Below are positions 34,321-44,703 of a DNA stretch of 64,000 nt, piece after piece. Within the stretch, counting starts at the first letter, position 1. The number at the start of each line of letters is the position of its first letter. The position numbers and the translations under genes were made by a program. Below the pieces are notes generated by a model, which saw only the letters and a program-made list of their open reading frames with translations, was not told where the DNA came from and did not search any database. Source of the stretch: Verticillium longisporum (Eukaryota > Ascomycota > Sordariomycetes > Glomerellales > Plectosphaerellaceae). The stretch is taken from positions 3,906,001 to 3,970,000 of the forward strand of contig JAETXT010000002.1 in assembly GCA_019188255.1 (NCBI GenBank), in the 5' to 3' direction.

Positions 34321-36217
34321 CTACAGCGACACCAGCAACCGCACAACCCCAGCGATCGGTGGAATGGACGTCAGCAACACGGTCATGGTGCCAAACAAAC
34401 TCATACTCAGACTCGACAGCGCCGCCGCGCGGGGGTCCGTCCTCAGCAGCACAGCCGTGGCAATCGCCGACGAGTTGGCCCCAAGCGTGACGCCTCTCGT
34501 GACATAATCGTCTGGAACAGTCAGTTCTCGAGCTTTCTCGCAGAACAAGAGAGAGAGAGAAGGAAGTAGAAGAAGGACGTACCCTCTGGAATCCGCATCC
34601 ACCGCAACATCCTCTCCCCGATGAGAACGCCCGCGATGCCGCTAAAGATGGCCAGCGCCGCCACGGCGTTGACGTCGCCGCCTAGGTTCTCTGTTGCAGG
34701 GATCGCCAGCGCGAGGGTCAGGCTGCGCGACGCAAAGGCGAGGGCGCGCCGGGCCTCGATGCCGATGGCGTAGCAGACGACCGGGTAGCAGAAGAGGCTC
34801 GCGACGGCGAGGACGAGGTTCGGCAGGACGATGGCGAGGAAGTGGGCGCGCAGCTCGCGGCGGTACTGGTACATGGGCAGCGCGAGGGAGACGATGGAGG
34901 CGTCGAGGACGGTGGCGAGCATGTCGCCAGCGCCGGGGAGGGCGGACGTTGCGCCGCCGGACCAGAGGCGGAGGTAGGCGGCGCCAGTCCGGTAGGGGGC
35001 CAGGGCTTTGGAGAGGGGGCCGCCGCCGGCGAGGACCCAGAGAGTTAGGACGCTGATGAGGGCTGTGACGAGGACGGGGTGGATGTATTGACGCCAGCTC
35101 AGGGGAATGGCAAGGGCGGCGAAGTAAGCCAGGATCGTGACGCTGAGCTGGAGGGGCATAGCATAGACCGAACTATAATACAGGGGAATGCCAGCGAACA
35201 GAAAGAGGGCACCGTATGTGAGGTGGTCGCTGTGGTGGGTGAGCCAAGCGGCCCAGATCTGTGTCCGTGGATGTGGAAGAGGAACCTGCGGCGGCAGCGA
35301 GGGAGGGACATTGAGAGCTGAGGTCTCGTTCAGATGGTGACCACCGGAGCGTAGAGTGTCCGAGAGAAAGACATGAGAGGCGTTGCGCGAAGGTGGCAAG
35401 GGGGCGAGGGTGTTCAATGATACGGACGACGGGACAGCTGAAATGGGTGCAGATGTTGGCGCTGACGGTGATTCTTCGCCGCGAGGTGTTGCAGCCAGGG
35501 GGATTTCATCCGTCTCGTTTCCCATCTCTTCAGCACGCTCCGCGATGGCTCGCTTTGAAGAACCGGCGACAAGCTGGATGCCACGCGTGAGATAGGCAGC
35601 CAGGGCCATCATGGCAAGGAAGCCAATAACTGAAGGGGTCAGTGAGGTTCCAACGAAGCACACATGTGGGACGTACGAAACACAGCAATGATCTTCAGGA
35701 CTTCAATGATTCCAATGGCTGGACTCAGGGGTAAAAGGATGAAAGACGGCGTAAACATGACGTTGATCCAGCGGAGGGACCAGCCCGCCTGCATTCCGTT
35801 AGCTCCGCAGCAAGCTTCGTTCCACAGGGAGCAGCTCACAGGCACGTCAATCAAGTCGACGACGAGTTTCGTCTTTCGCGCGCCAAGAACTAATTCAGAA
35901 AGCAACAGCACGGCAAACAAAAGCACCAGGCAAGCGACAGACGAAGGGAAAGACACGCCTGCGGCACGCAGACCGACGTGAACGGCGAAACAGAATGTCA
36001 GCATCACCATGATGCCGAGGGGCACGTAGAGCCACGACACCAGCAGCTTCGGGGCCGTTGTCGATAGCGTCTGTACTTCCTATATCAGCCAAGGGCCTCA
36101 CCCGTCAAAATCGACGGCCAGACGTACCAATTTGAGGGCGCCCAGCCCATCGCTCACGCCTTCGCGAAGCTGCGTCATCGCCCTGTCGGCCTTGTCCCTG
36201 GGTGCCGACTGAACCAT
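34321..36217 (-). CDS. LrgB-like membrane carrier (LrgA-LrgB fusion, PLGG1-related)
   Basis: Five minus-strand exons: 36217-36128, 36079-35840, 35788-35677, 35629-34583 and 34511-34321, with introns of 48, 51, 47 and 71 bp, all in frame, give 559 residues. The N-terminal part (VSWLYVPLGIMVMLTFCFAV, SSVACLVLLFAVLLLSE) resembles LrgA/CidA. A Ser/Pro-rich loop (about residues 190-265) follows, then the LrgB part (YSSVYAMPLQLSVTILAYFA, LALPMYQYRRELRAHF, SRSLTLALAIPATENLGGD, VTLGANSSAIATAVLL). The two-part build matches the plant plastid glycolate/glycerate translocator; bacterial LrgA and LrgB are separate holin-like proteins. Function in fungi is not established. A short-chain organic acid carrier is a guess. 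Confidence 0.88.
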
Positions 36218-36703
36218 TGTGACGTGGACGGAATGCAAAACAACATGCAGTCTTTTGGATGAGGTAGTCAGCGGTTGACTCCGCTGCTTGTGAGGTTGCA
36301 AATATGTTCTGACTTGGAGAGCCTTGATGGCTCGGCGTTGTGTCGAGGATCGTCGGGAATGACGGCCGGACATGTTCGGCGATGACTTCCGATCTCGGTG
36401 CCGAATGTCTCCACCCTAGACCGATTTCTGTCAATCTGAAAATTAGTGCTAACGGCCTTGAACTCTACCGCGAAGTTATGTCCAAGATTTGTTGCAGATG
36501 ATAGCATGAGAGATTGAATTTGCGTCCTGTCTTCTACTGAGAGCCGTCATATAATCTACCTTTCCCCGAAAGCTCGCGCCTGCTTTGCTGCCAACGTAAG
36601 CAAGCAAAGCTGGTATGCATATATGCCCTCTTGTGCCTCAAGCATGCTTCCTGATATACTCCTGAACCCCCACTTGACCTCTTGCAGGAAGACTATTTGA
36701 GGC
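36218..36703. other. Short intergenic region
   Basis: About 490 bp between the start of the LrgB-like gene and the 3' end of the next minus-strand gene. No separate gene is supported; it should carry the LrgB-like promoter. Confidence 0.5.
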
Positions 36704-37945
36704 TTACTGGAGGTAAAACGACGTGGCCAGGACCCGGACTTTGATCTCCTTGCGGTTCGAAAGCGGTAGGCTTCGATGCATGCCGGTGTTGCGTGACAGC
36801 AGGCCCATGGCCTGACGCGCGACCCTGAAGGTGGAATACGTTTCTTCGGTCAGTTCCGCCTTGCCCTCCTCCGCCTTGATTTCAACCCATACGCGCGAGC
36901 GGTCTTCAAACTTGGCGCGATCATTGGATTTGCTTCGGCCTATTGCCACGGTCAGTTACTCAGCACCAACTCGCTTCCAGCCATCAGGTCGTCGAGGAAC
37001 AATACATACCGACAAGATACTTGATGAGGCTGCGGACCTTCGCCTTGCTCTTACCCACCCGCATATGGTGGGCCTGCAGCATGATAAGCAGGTACACATG
37101 TTTCACGTGTGAAAAGTTGTCGATGAAATCAACCAGCTGCGAGGGGCATATTGAGTCGCAGTTGAATCCAGGGCCGCACATGCGGTGCGACGAAGAGTAA
37201 TTCTGACCTTTGAGTCCGCCCGCGTGGTTGCCGTCAATACGGATGCCAATGTTGCGAACGTCGGGTCCCAGCGTGCGAATGCTCGCCGCCTTGTTGATGA
37301 CCAGCCGCCAATCGACAGCGGTGTGGCTCGGCTCGAAGCAATACACAGCCAGGTCCTTGTTCTTGCGGACGGTGCTGAGAGGTCTTTGCGCGATCTGTCG
37401 GTGCGTGCCAATGTGTCTTCCAACGAGCTGACGCATCTCGGGGATGGCCTCGATGAGATCGTCGCCCCAACGCCACTTGGACTCCTTACTCATGGTGCCA
37501 AGAGTCATGGCACAGCATCGTCGTCGCTGAACGTAGCGAACAGTCACGTAGCTTATGTTGGGATTCATGTCGGAGAGGACCTCATCATAAATGTCGTAGC
37601 GAAGCTCAATGGGCAGTCTCTCGAGGAGAAAGCTCTTGTCCTTGTCGTCAGGGTTCTGCAGCCAGGTGCCGGCAGGCGTGACCTTGCGACCCTTCAGCAT
37701 TGTTCGCGCAATGGCTTGGCTAGTGACGGCGGATCGATCCTTTGCGCGCGCTTGTCTCTCACTTGTTTTTCTGACGGGTTTTTTGATGTCGGCAGAGTCT
37801 CGGCGACGGTTCACACTCTGCTTGTTTCCAGCAGGTCGTTTAGGCATGGAGGATAATGGCGACCTTCTCACCTGCATCGACGATCGGTTAGTTGCGATCA
37901 AGTCATGGATGCAAGGTTCAACTTGAAACTCACACGTCTGGCCAT
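36704..37945 (-). CDS. Protein of unknown function with F-box/2EXR-like N-terminal motif
   Basis: Three minus-strand exons, 37945-37934 (only 12 nt: MARR), 37871-37010 and 36939-36704, give 369 residues. The short first exon is inferred from GTGAGT, an AACTAACC branch site and GATGCAG; without it the gene would start at an internal ATG (37,901 or 37,847). A basic N-terminus (KKPVRKTSERQARAKDR) precedes FLLERLPIELRYDIYDEVL, the LPxELRxxIY pattern seen in many fungal F-box-like and 2EXR proteins. The middle part carries Cys-rich RMCGPGFNCDSICPSQLVDF, and the C-terminal part is basic. No enzymatic motif is visible. Such proteins are abundant and fast evolving in ascomycetes. A substrate-recognition role is possible but unproved. 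Confidence 0.75.
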
Positions 37946-38480
37946 GGGCTGCTTCGTCGTGCTGACTACCTAAGGCTTTGATGTTGGTGATTCAAGTCGA
38001 TCGAGTGCAAGGTCGAACCACTTCGGAAATAGTTTAGAGGCAAAATGATGGGGACTGGCCTTTTGTAAAGAACAGAAACCTTGAACGATTGAGGCATGCG
38101 CCCAAAGGGCAGTTGCCATTCCACAATGAAAAGGCAACAAAACGGGCAGCGACCCTTTCGGCAGGCGCTGGAATATCCTCGTAAATACTCAGTGATGCAC
38201 AAGCAACACGGGAGGCGTAGTCAACTTCAAGCTGCAGACGAGGAAGCAAATCTTGAGGATTGGTCCACCTCTCAATTCGTCAGCATATAGACGTTGAACG
38301 GGACCGGTCTGCAAATCCTCCTCGTCTCACCAAGGTACATGCCGTTACCATTGTCCTCGACGCGACTTCCTGCATCTCCGCGTCTCTCCAAAGAAACAGA
38401 TCCCGCGCCATAAGTCACCCTACCCAAGACATAATCGTGACACGCGCCGGTCCACGAGCCGATACAGACAGCCACCACAT
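37946..38480. other. Intergenic region
   Basis: About 535 bp between a gene start and the 3' end of the next minus-strand gene. No gene or notable repeat is seen. Confidence 0.5.
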
Positions 38481-39671
38481 CTACTTGCGTTCCTCGAACT
38501 CGAACTGCCCTGGCTGGGCTGCACCTCTGGGCTCGCTGCCATCCAGCCCGCCGGCGCCGACCATGCGTTCGACAGCGTCCCGCGCGGTCGACGTCGGCAT
38601 CCGCCCCGGCAGAAACGCCTGGCCTCCAGGCGGCTGCGCAGTGAATGGGGACTGCCCCGCCGACCCTGGTGTGCGGTTGCTCGGATCTACGAACATGTCG
38701 TCGTCACGGCCGCTTTCGGCAGCGAATCCATCCGCGAACTTGGCGTCCCTCCGCTGCTGCATCGCTGCAGCACTCGTTGGTGTGTCCCCGCCCATGATGA
38801 CATCCCCGCGGCTTCTCGGCGTGTCGCTGAGTCCCGAATTGTTCCTTTCCAGCCCCCACTGGACACCGGAACCACTCTGCGCGTTTGCCAGGCCAGGAAT
38901 GGGCCGGCGGTGATAGATGGGACCGGAGACGGTACTGTTGGCACCTTCACCAAAGCCTACAAGGCTTGCCGAGCCGTCATCGCTCATCCGATCCTCGTAG
39001 CCACCAACAGATCGGGCTGCGCCATCTATGTCCTCATCCATGTGATCGGGCTCACCAACGCTGGTAACAGAGCCCGAACCTCGATAGTTTGTGTCCGTAC
39101 TCTGCAGATCCTCATCGCGGTCGCCCGGGGCTGTGCGTGTCTCATCATCGCCGCCCGTATAGCTTGCTGTGGCGCTGGCTGTGCCGACCGTGCTCATCTT
39201 GGTGGCGGCCGTTGGCTGGCCCTGGGCATCGAAGTAGGCTGGTGTCGGGTTCGGGTTGTTCGAGGGGAAGCCGTATGTCGAGGTGGACGCGGTCTGCGGC
39301 GAGAGAGAATTGACAGCGCCGCCAGGCTGCTGCTGGCCCGAGGCGCGCAGGGTTGAGACCCGCTCGAGGCCGGCAAGGCGCGAGATGCGGTCAGCGCGCT
39401 CGGCCTCGAGGCTCTGGGTCGAAGGGTTGTGAGTGTGGCCTCTATCGGCATGTCCATGGGGAAGATGCCCACGTTGGCCGTCTTTGATGGCTGTGGTCGA
39501 GAGGGCGGACATGGAGGTGGTGGTGCTCGTGGGCGTGCCGCTGTTGCAGTTTCGGTCAGCTCACTGGACTCGCGAAGAAGAATCCTGGGTGACGCACGGC
39601 ATCTCCGAGGGCGTATCCGGGTTTGAACCTGGAGGAGGTAGGTTGATGAGAGTGGGGTGAGGCTGCGCCAT
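38481..39671 (-). CDS. Disordered conserved fungal protein of unknown function
   Basis: Two exons, 39671-39598 and 39540-38481, with a 57-bp intron (GTGCGT donor, GCTGACC branch, CAACAG acceptor), give 377 residues. The first exon supplies MAQPHPTLINLPPPGS and runs across the junction as PSEMPGTPTSTTTSMS. The body is rich in Ser, Gly, Asp, Thr and Pro with one amphipathic stretch (LEAERADRISRLAGLERVST). Short motifs such as PIPGLANAQSGSGVQWGLER and FADGFAAESGRDDDMFVDP suggest a conserved linear interaction region. No folded domain or signal peptide is seen. A regulatory or scaffold protein is likely, but I do not recognise it. Confidence 0.75.
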
Positions 39672-41361
39672 GGTGATGGCGGCAGACAAGCTGATGAAGA
39701 GCTTGGTCGAGGAAGAGGAGTCGGATCAGCCGTCGATACGAGGGTGATGAGGAGCAGAGGGATGGTGCTTTAGGTCGACGGATTGGTGGTGGAAAAGTGG
39801 TGGTGGTAATAAAGGCACGGGGGAAGAAAGTTAACAATCGAGGAGAACAAGCTCAGGGACCTGCCTCCTGTGCGCCCCTTGATGACATGCGTGTCTACCT
39901 ACGGTGCTGGATGCAGGTGCAGGCGGCGCAACACAATAGCGTGGGAAGGGATGTGCTAGAGCAGAAGTGAGGCGCGCGAGTGGGTTTGGGGGGGGAAGGG
40001 CCCTGTTGATCCATCCTGCCCAGTGCCCAGTTCATCGCTACCCCTCCAAGTCCTCCACTCCACTGTCTACCACAGGTAACTGGTTACAGCGTCGTGCCTG
40101 CCTGACTGACTCCCTGTTTGCCCAGACTTCCATCCTGGTCGCTTCACTCGTGTTCGTCCTCGATTGCTCCTCCCCTGGAATTCCCAGCTGTGGGGGGCCG
40201 AATGACGTACTGCGCTGAGGGGGATGCAGGGACTCGATTGGCCTGTGGGTGTCGGGGTGGGGGCCATCCTCAGCCCCGCCTCTTTGGAGTGTGTGACCTG
40301 TGCGATGAGCTCTGTCGAGCATCATGCCGTTTGCAAAGAACAAAAGATTTTATGAGAAATGTGTCTGCATCCAAGAGTTCTTCAATTACACCTTCTTCGT
40401 ACCGAAATCCAACATCGAACTGGCCACCGAGCTACCAACGGAATCCTTCGTTCACGGCCAAAACTACCAGGCTGCCTCACCGGATCGCTAGCCGTTCACG
40501 ATGGCCAACGTGCTCCAAGCGGCGCAGGCTACCTAAAGTTTCAATGACACTAGCCAGCGTCGGGAGTCACCAGCGTGTACCTCATGAAACGAGAAATCAG
40601 TGCTGTTGGACGGTTGCAATACTGTCATGTACGCAAATGGTGCTCATGGTGCTGCGTACAGGTATGTCGATGTGAGAGTAGGTCAGAGCAGGGTCAATCT
40701 AAGCCCAGGCGAGGACGATGGCGTTCAACTGATACGAGAGATTAGCATATGTCGCATGGCTTACCCAGCCCTACTACCATTCAGTACAGGTATACGTGTA
40801 TCACAGACTGCTATTATCTGATCGCTCGCCCTACCTACTGAGACAAACCTTGGAGCAGAATACGCAGCCGAATTGTCGCGGATCTAAACCCACTGTGAAG
40901 CCGAGAGATGGCGAAACTGGAATCATCATGCACGATGAGGAAGGGAAAATGCAAACATATCACCAGAAGATATGCAGGGATTGAGCACCATCACCAACAC
41001 AACTATCAGCCCTGGAACTCTGATGGGATCCCATCCACTCCAGTGTCGTACTGTGTTAGAGGCTCACCGTCGCATCGTCGGGACACGGCGGACCAGATCC
41101 CCACAAACCCACAATCCCCAGACTGGGTCCCGCTCCTGGAGCCTTCTGATAACTCCAGATTTCAATACCATTCTTGACTCAGGTTGGGTCAACTGATCGT
41201 CAACGGAAAATGAGAGATACATCGAATCCCAGAGTCATTCATCAGCGCAACAGCGGCTACTGCTCGTACACACCCCCTCCATACTAACCATTCCCTGTCA
41301 TATCACCAATCCTCCTATTTCAGCCCAAATCCTACCGAGATACTTTTGAGAGACGCAGAAC
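39672..41361. other. 1.7-kb gene-poor region
   Basis: No gene is supported. A 55-codon frame at 40,324-40,491 starting MPFAKNKRFYEK looks somewhat protein-like but is isolated. The left part should hold the promoter of the 38.5-kb gene. Confidence 0.45.
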
Positions 41362-41804
41362 TCAGAAAACGCCAGGCGCAAAATCGACTATCGATATCTT
41401 GGCCGTCATGTCCGACAGTTCCTCGCAAAACTTGCGATGCTGCTGATCTTCATTGACGTATATTCTCCGATCATCTTCCGTCTCAAACTCAGTCACAAAA
41501 ACGTGCGTCATGCCACCCTGTCACTGTCGTCAATTATCCAAGGGACCCCTCGAGTCAGCGTCTGTGTAGGATACTTCTTACCTGACGACCCTCGGTGCTA
41601 TGGTCAATGCCCCCTGTGATCGACTTGATGAGAGGCTGTCCCGTAGTAGGGTGAAGACAGCTAGCCTTCAGCGCGAGAGCGCCGTCGCAGATCTGACATG
41701 TCAGTCTGTCGCTGGCGAAATGTGATAAGCTAACTCACAGACTTAATCTCCTCGTCGACGACGAGTTCCTTGAATTGAATCTGGGTCACTTGGACGAAAG
41801 GCAT
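41362..41804 (-). CDS. Dabb (stress-responsive A/B barrel) domain protein, 110 residues
   Basis: A small gene whose exons are all too short to show as long open frames. Exons 41804-41739, 41692-41582 and 41517-41362 are separated by introns of 46 and 64 bp with GTGAGT and GTAAGA donors, and all junctions keep frame. The protein begins MPFVQVTQIQFKE and contains KSITGGIDHSTEG, GGMTHVFVTEFETEDDR and the C-terminal ISIVDFAPGVF. The order of a beta strand, a His/Asp-bearing middle and a terminal VVDF-type strand fits the Dabb ferredoxin-like fold, which dimerises into a barrel. Members include plant stress proteins and fungal small-molecule cyclases or hydrolases. Which applies here is unknown. 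The gene is an isolated minus-strand unit. Confidence 0.85.
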
Positions 41805-42333
41805 TGTGATTTTTTCTTGTTTTCGCTGTTAAAGCTGGGCAATATCGGACTTTCAGTATGTACTGTGAGTTTTCGTCACCCACGAGCTGAACTGGTCCCT
41901 CCTCTCATTAAGAGGTCGTGCCCGCCGCTGACGGCCGCACAACGTCATGAGGGGTAATTACGAGCACGAGACAGGGCCGTGAGGGGAACAGATCATCACC
42001 AATGCCGAGAACACCATAGCAAAACACGGCACTTTTTCGCATTTGACTTTTTCTGCAGTATTGACGGCAGGAAAACGATGGATTTTCGACAGCGAACAGA
42101 AACATCTCCATTATTAGATATTAAGTAAAGGTAGTTCAACATCTTTTCGAACCGAAAACGAACCCCGTCCCCTTTTACTCCGTTCGCACCGGACCCAGAA
42201 AGGGTGGGCTTCCAAAGTCCGCCCTCCCCTTGGGCATTGGCAAGATCCGCGTACACAAGTCTTTTTCTTTATGTCGTTTTTATCGTTTTGGTGTCCGTTC
42301 CCGTGACATGGACACTCCCGCAGCAGGAGAGCT
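41805..42333. other. Intergenic region
   Basis: About 530 bp with no supported gene. It contains the promoter of the Dabb gene and the 3' flank of the GPI-type protein gene. Confidence 0.5.
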
Positions 42334-43368
42334 TTACATGAGAACGGCGAGACCGACGGGCAGGGCGCCGAGAGCGATGAGCAGGGGCAGGAAGCCGGCG
42401 TCGCGGAGCGAGGGCTGGCCGCTGACAATGACCTGCGAGGTCTCGGGGCTGGGGACGGGGACGGGAACAACGGTGACGGGGGCTGGACGGGCTTGTTGGC
42501 GGTGACGGTGTGCTCGGGCTCGGGGTGGGGGATGATGGTGACGGGGGTTGACGGGCACGTCGCCGGTGACGGTCTTGCCGGGGACGGGCTCGGGCTTGAC
42601 GGTGACGACCGGGGTCGGGTAGATGGGCACGAGGGTCTGCGTGGGCACGGCCTTGGTCAGGGTGACGGTGGCGGCGCCGTGCGTCTCGTAGTACGTCTGC
42701 TTGTGCTCGTACTGCTTGATCGTCGTCTTCTCTTGGTCGTACCAGCTGGTGCGCGTGTACGTGTCGGTGCAGGTCGTGGCGACGCCGTGCACGTAGCTGA
42801 CGTAGGTCGCGCACTCCTCGTAGTACCAGGGCTTGGGCTCGTAGTGCTTGGTGTACACCTGGCCGGGGTAGCAGTCCTTGCCGTTGTACTTCTGACACTT
42901 GTCAATGGTGTAGTGGTGGGTCAGAGTGGGCTTGGGGCCGGCTGCTTTCATGTTAGAATCACGCAGTCTGGGCGGGACAGGGGTGGAGAGCTCCCGAGGG
43001 AACACATACGGTGGTAGGTGGGCTCATCTGGTTCATGTTAGCACCGCATTTCGGGTGACTGAAGATGAAGTGGAAGGGGACTTACAGTGGAAGCTGGTAG
43101 GCGTGGGGTGGACCGTGGTAGTGACGGTGTCGGTGACGGTGGCGGTGGCGGAAGCCGCGAGAGAGGACGAGGCGGCCTCCGAGGACGCGGGCTCCGACGA
43201 AGGAGCGGCGCTCGAAGGAGCAACGCTCGAAGGCGCAACGCTCGAAGGCGCAACACTCGAGGGCGCAACGCTCGAGGGGATGGGCAGCTCAGACGACTGC
43301 TGGGCCTGGGCACCAACAATGAGGGCCGAGCTGCCGACGACGAGGCGGAGAAGAGCCGAAGAATGCAT
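42334..43368 (-). CDS. Secreted Ser/Pro-rich protein with probable GPI anchor
   Basis: Three minus-strand exons, 43368-43086, 43027-43010 (18 nt) and 42944-42334, give 303 residues. The two introns (58 and 65 bp) carry related GCTAACATGAA / TCTAACATGAA branch regions. The protein starts MHSSALLRLVVGSSALIVGA (signal peptide), continues with an APSSV pentapeptide repeat encoded by 15-bp units, a Thr/Val segment, and a Tyr/Thr/Cys domain (YTIDKCQKYNGKDCYPGQVY, YYEECATYVSYVHGVATTC). Next comes a Pro/His/Arg-rich linker, and it ends with GFLPLLIALGALPVGLAVLM, a hydrophobic tail after SGQPSLRD that fits GPI attachment. A cell-wall location is inferred. The Cys domain is not one I can name. Confidence 0.82.
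43196..43282 (-). repeat. 15-bp coding repeat (APSSV)
   Basis: Five to six tandem copies of a 15-bp unit, seen on the plus strand as GAAGGCGCAACGCTC with small changes, encode APSSV in the GPI-type protein. Slippage at such repeats changes stalk length in fungal wall proteins. Confidence 0.8.
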
Positions 43369-44686
43369 TGTAGCTGAGGCCTTGTGGAAGAACGAAAGTG
43401 GATATCTCCTAAGGCGAGAGAAGCGAGTGTCAGGGGGTAGACGCGGGACGAGGAGCGGGTAGAAGCGAGAGTGTGGAAGCTGATGTTGCGTTGGAATGCT
43501 GAGAGAAAGGAAGAAGGCCGCTGGATTCCGACGACGCTGGCCTTCTTTTGTACTCGAGGGACCGCGGTAGAGATCCTCATCCCAACGTATGGAACCGCTG
43601 GTAATGGCTCACCGGCCGCTTTCGTTCACACACCATCCATGACTATGCGCTTGTTGGGCGGAGGGGAAAACAGGCTGGTTGCCCTATGAAGGCGGGGGTT
43701 CCCAGTTCGGCGCCGAGTGGGATCCTGATCGCAATGCGAGATGCCGTCAGCGAAAGGGTGGACCAAAGAAGAAAAGAAAGCCCGCATTCACAGCTTGCGC
43801 GACTCAGCCGCGCCGGGGAAAATACAACCTACGATCGGTTCAGGGCTGAATCGGCAGATCGACCTACGATGGCATCATGCAGGTTTGCTGATTTGCGGAT
43901 GGCCGGGAGCAGCAGCAGCAGCAGCGGTAGGCGCTCCTGGCAAGGCGGGTGGGGGCCTTGTTCCTGAGACACCAGCATGCGAGTGCGCCGGTTGGGTTTT
44001 TTCCCATGTTCCCCCATCCGATGGTCCGGACGGGGACAAGTCGTTCGCCGGGAAGGGATGCGGGGCCAGCGGGACCTGCAGATTCGGCGTGGGGAGCGGA
44101 GCCGGCGCCGGCTGCATCAGGACAAGCGGAAGGCCAATTCACCGATTCGACATCCACGCGGCAGCAATACGAGACTTGGCGCCAGGCCGGCTGGCTTTTT
44201 AGAGTTTATGCCGCCCATCCATCTTGCCGGAGGTGATGGGATTGAAGGCTGCTCGATGGAAACTGGCGGATTTTTCACACCACGACGGCTTGTCAAGGTG
44301 GTTTGGGATGAACAGGGGGAGTGGAGAGCACGAAGCTCAAAATCCTGCCTCTAGCACTGGTTTCTCGTCGTTTCTGGCAGGTGATCAGCAGAGCAAGACC
44401 TGGAACAGACCAATACCAGCAGCTTGTCATCGTACACGGCAACAGTCATCCTTCGCGTCGCAACGGTGAAGTAGATGCAGAAATTTTCGTCTCGTCTTCT
44501 TCTCATTTTCGAATCGAGAGGTATCAATGGCAGCTTGATGCAACCGTGCATAGCGCCGACTAAAAGAAAACAGGCTAAGTAAAGATGACAAAGGCATGAC
44601 ATGCTACTCATACACCACTTCTTCCCATAGCCTACAGCTTCCCCTAGCCTGCAGCTTCCTTCCCAGCCTACAGCTTCACTCCCAGC
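43369..44686. other. 1.3-kb gene-free region
   Basis: No gene is supported. It includes the promoter of the GPI-type protein gene, a CAG trinucleotide run near 43,907-43,926, and, at its right edge, the short tandem repeat described at 44,627-44,703. Confidence 0.5.
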
Positions 44687-44703
44687 CTACAGCTTCATTC
44701 CCA
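44627..44703. repeat. Tandem repeat at the 3' end of the acyl-CoA dehydrogenase gene
   Basis: Four copies of a unit close to AGCCTACAGCTTCATTCCC, the first two diverged. The right-most copy encodes, on the minus strand, the C-terminal GMKL and stop of the dehydrogenase, so the terminal codons and stop have been duplicated into the 3' untranslated region. Confidence 0.75.

Noticed and set aside
40324..40491. 55-codon frame starting MPFAKNKRFYEK
   Set aside because: Protein-like composition but isolated, with no splice partners or recognisable domain; too short to call.
42269..42898. 209-codon His/Arg/Pro-rich minus-strand frame
   Set aside because: Alternative frame of the GPI-type protein gene; the other frame carries the Cys domain and the C-terminal hydrophobic tail.
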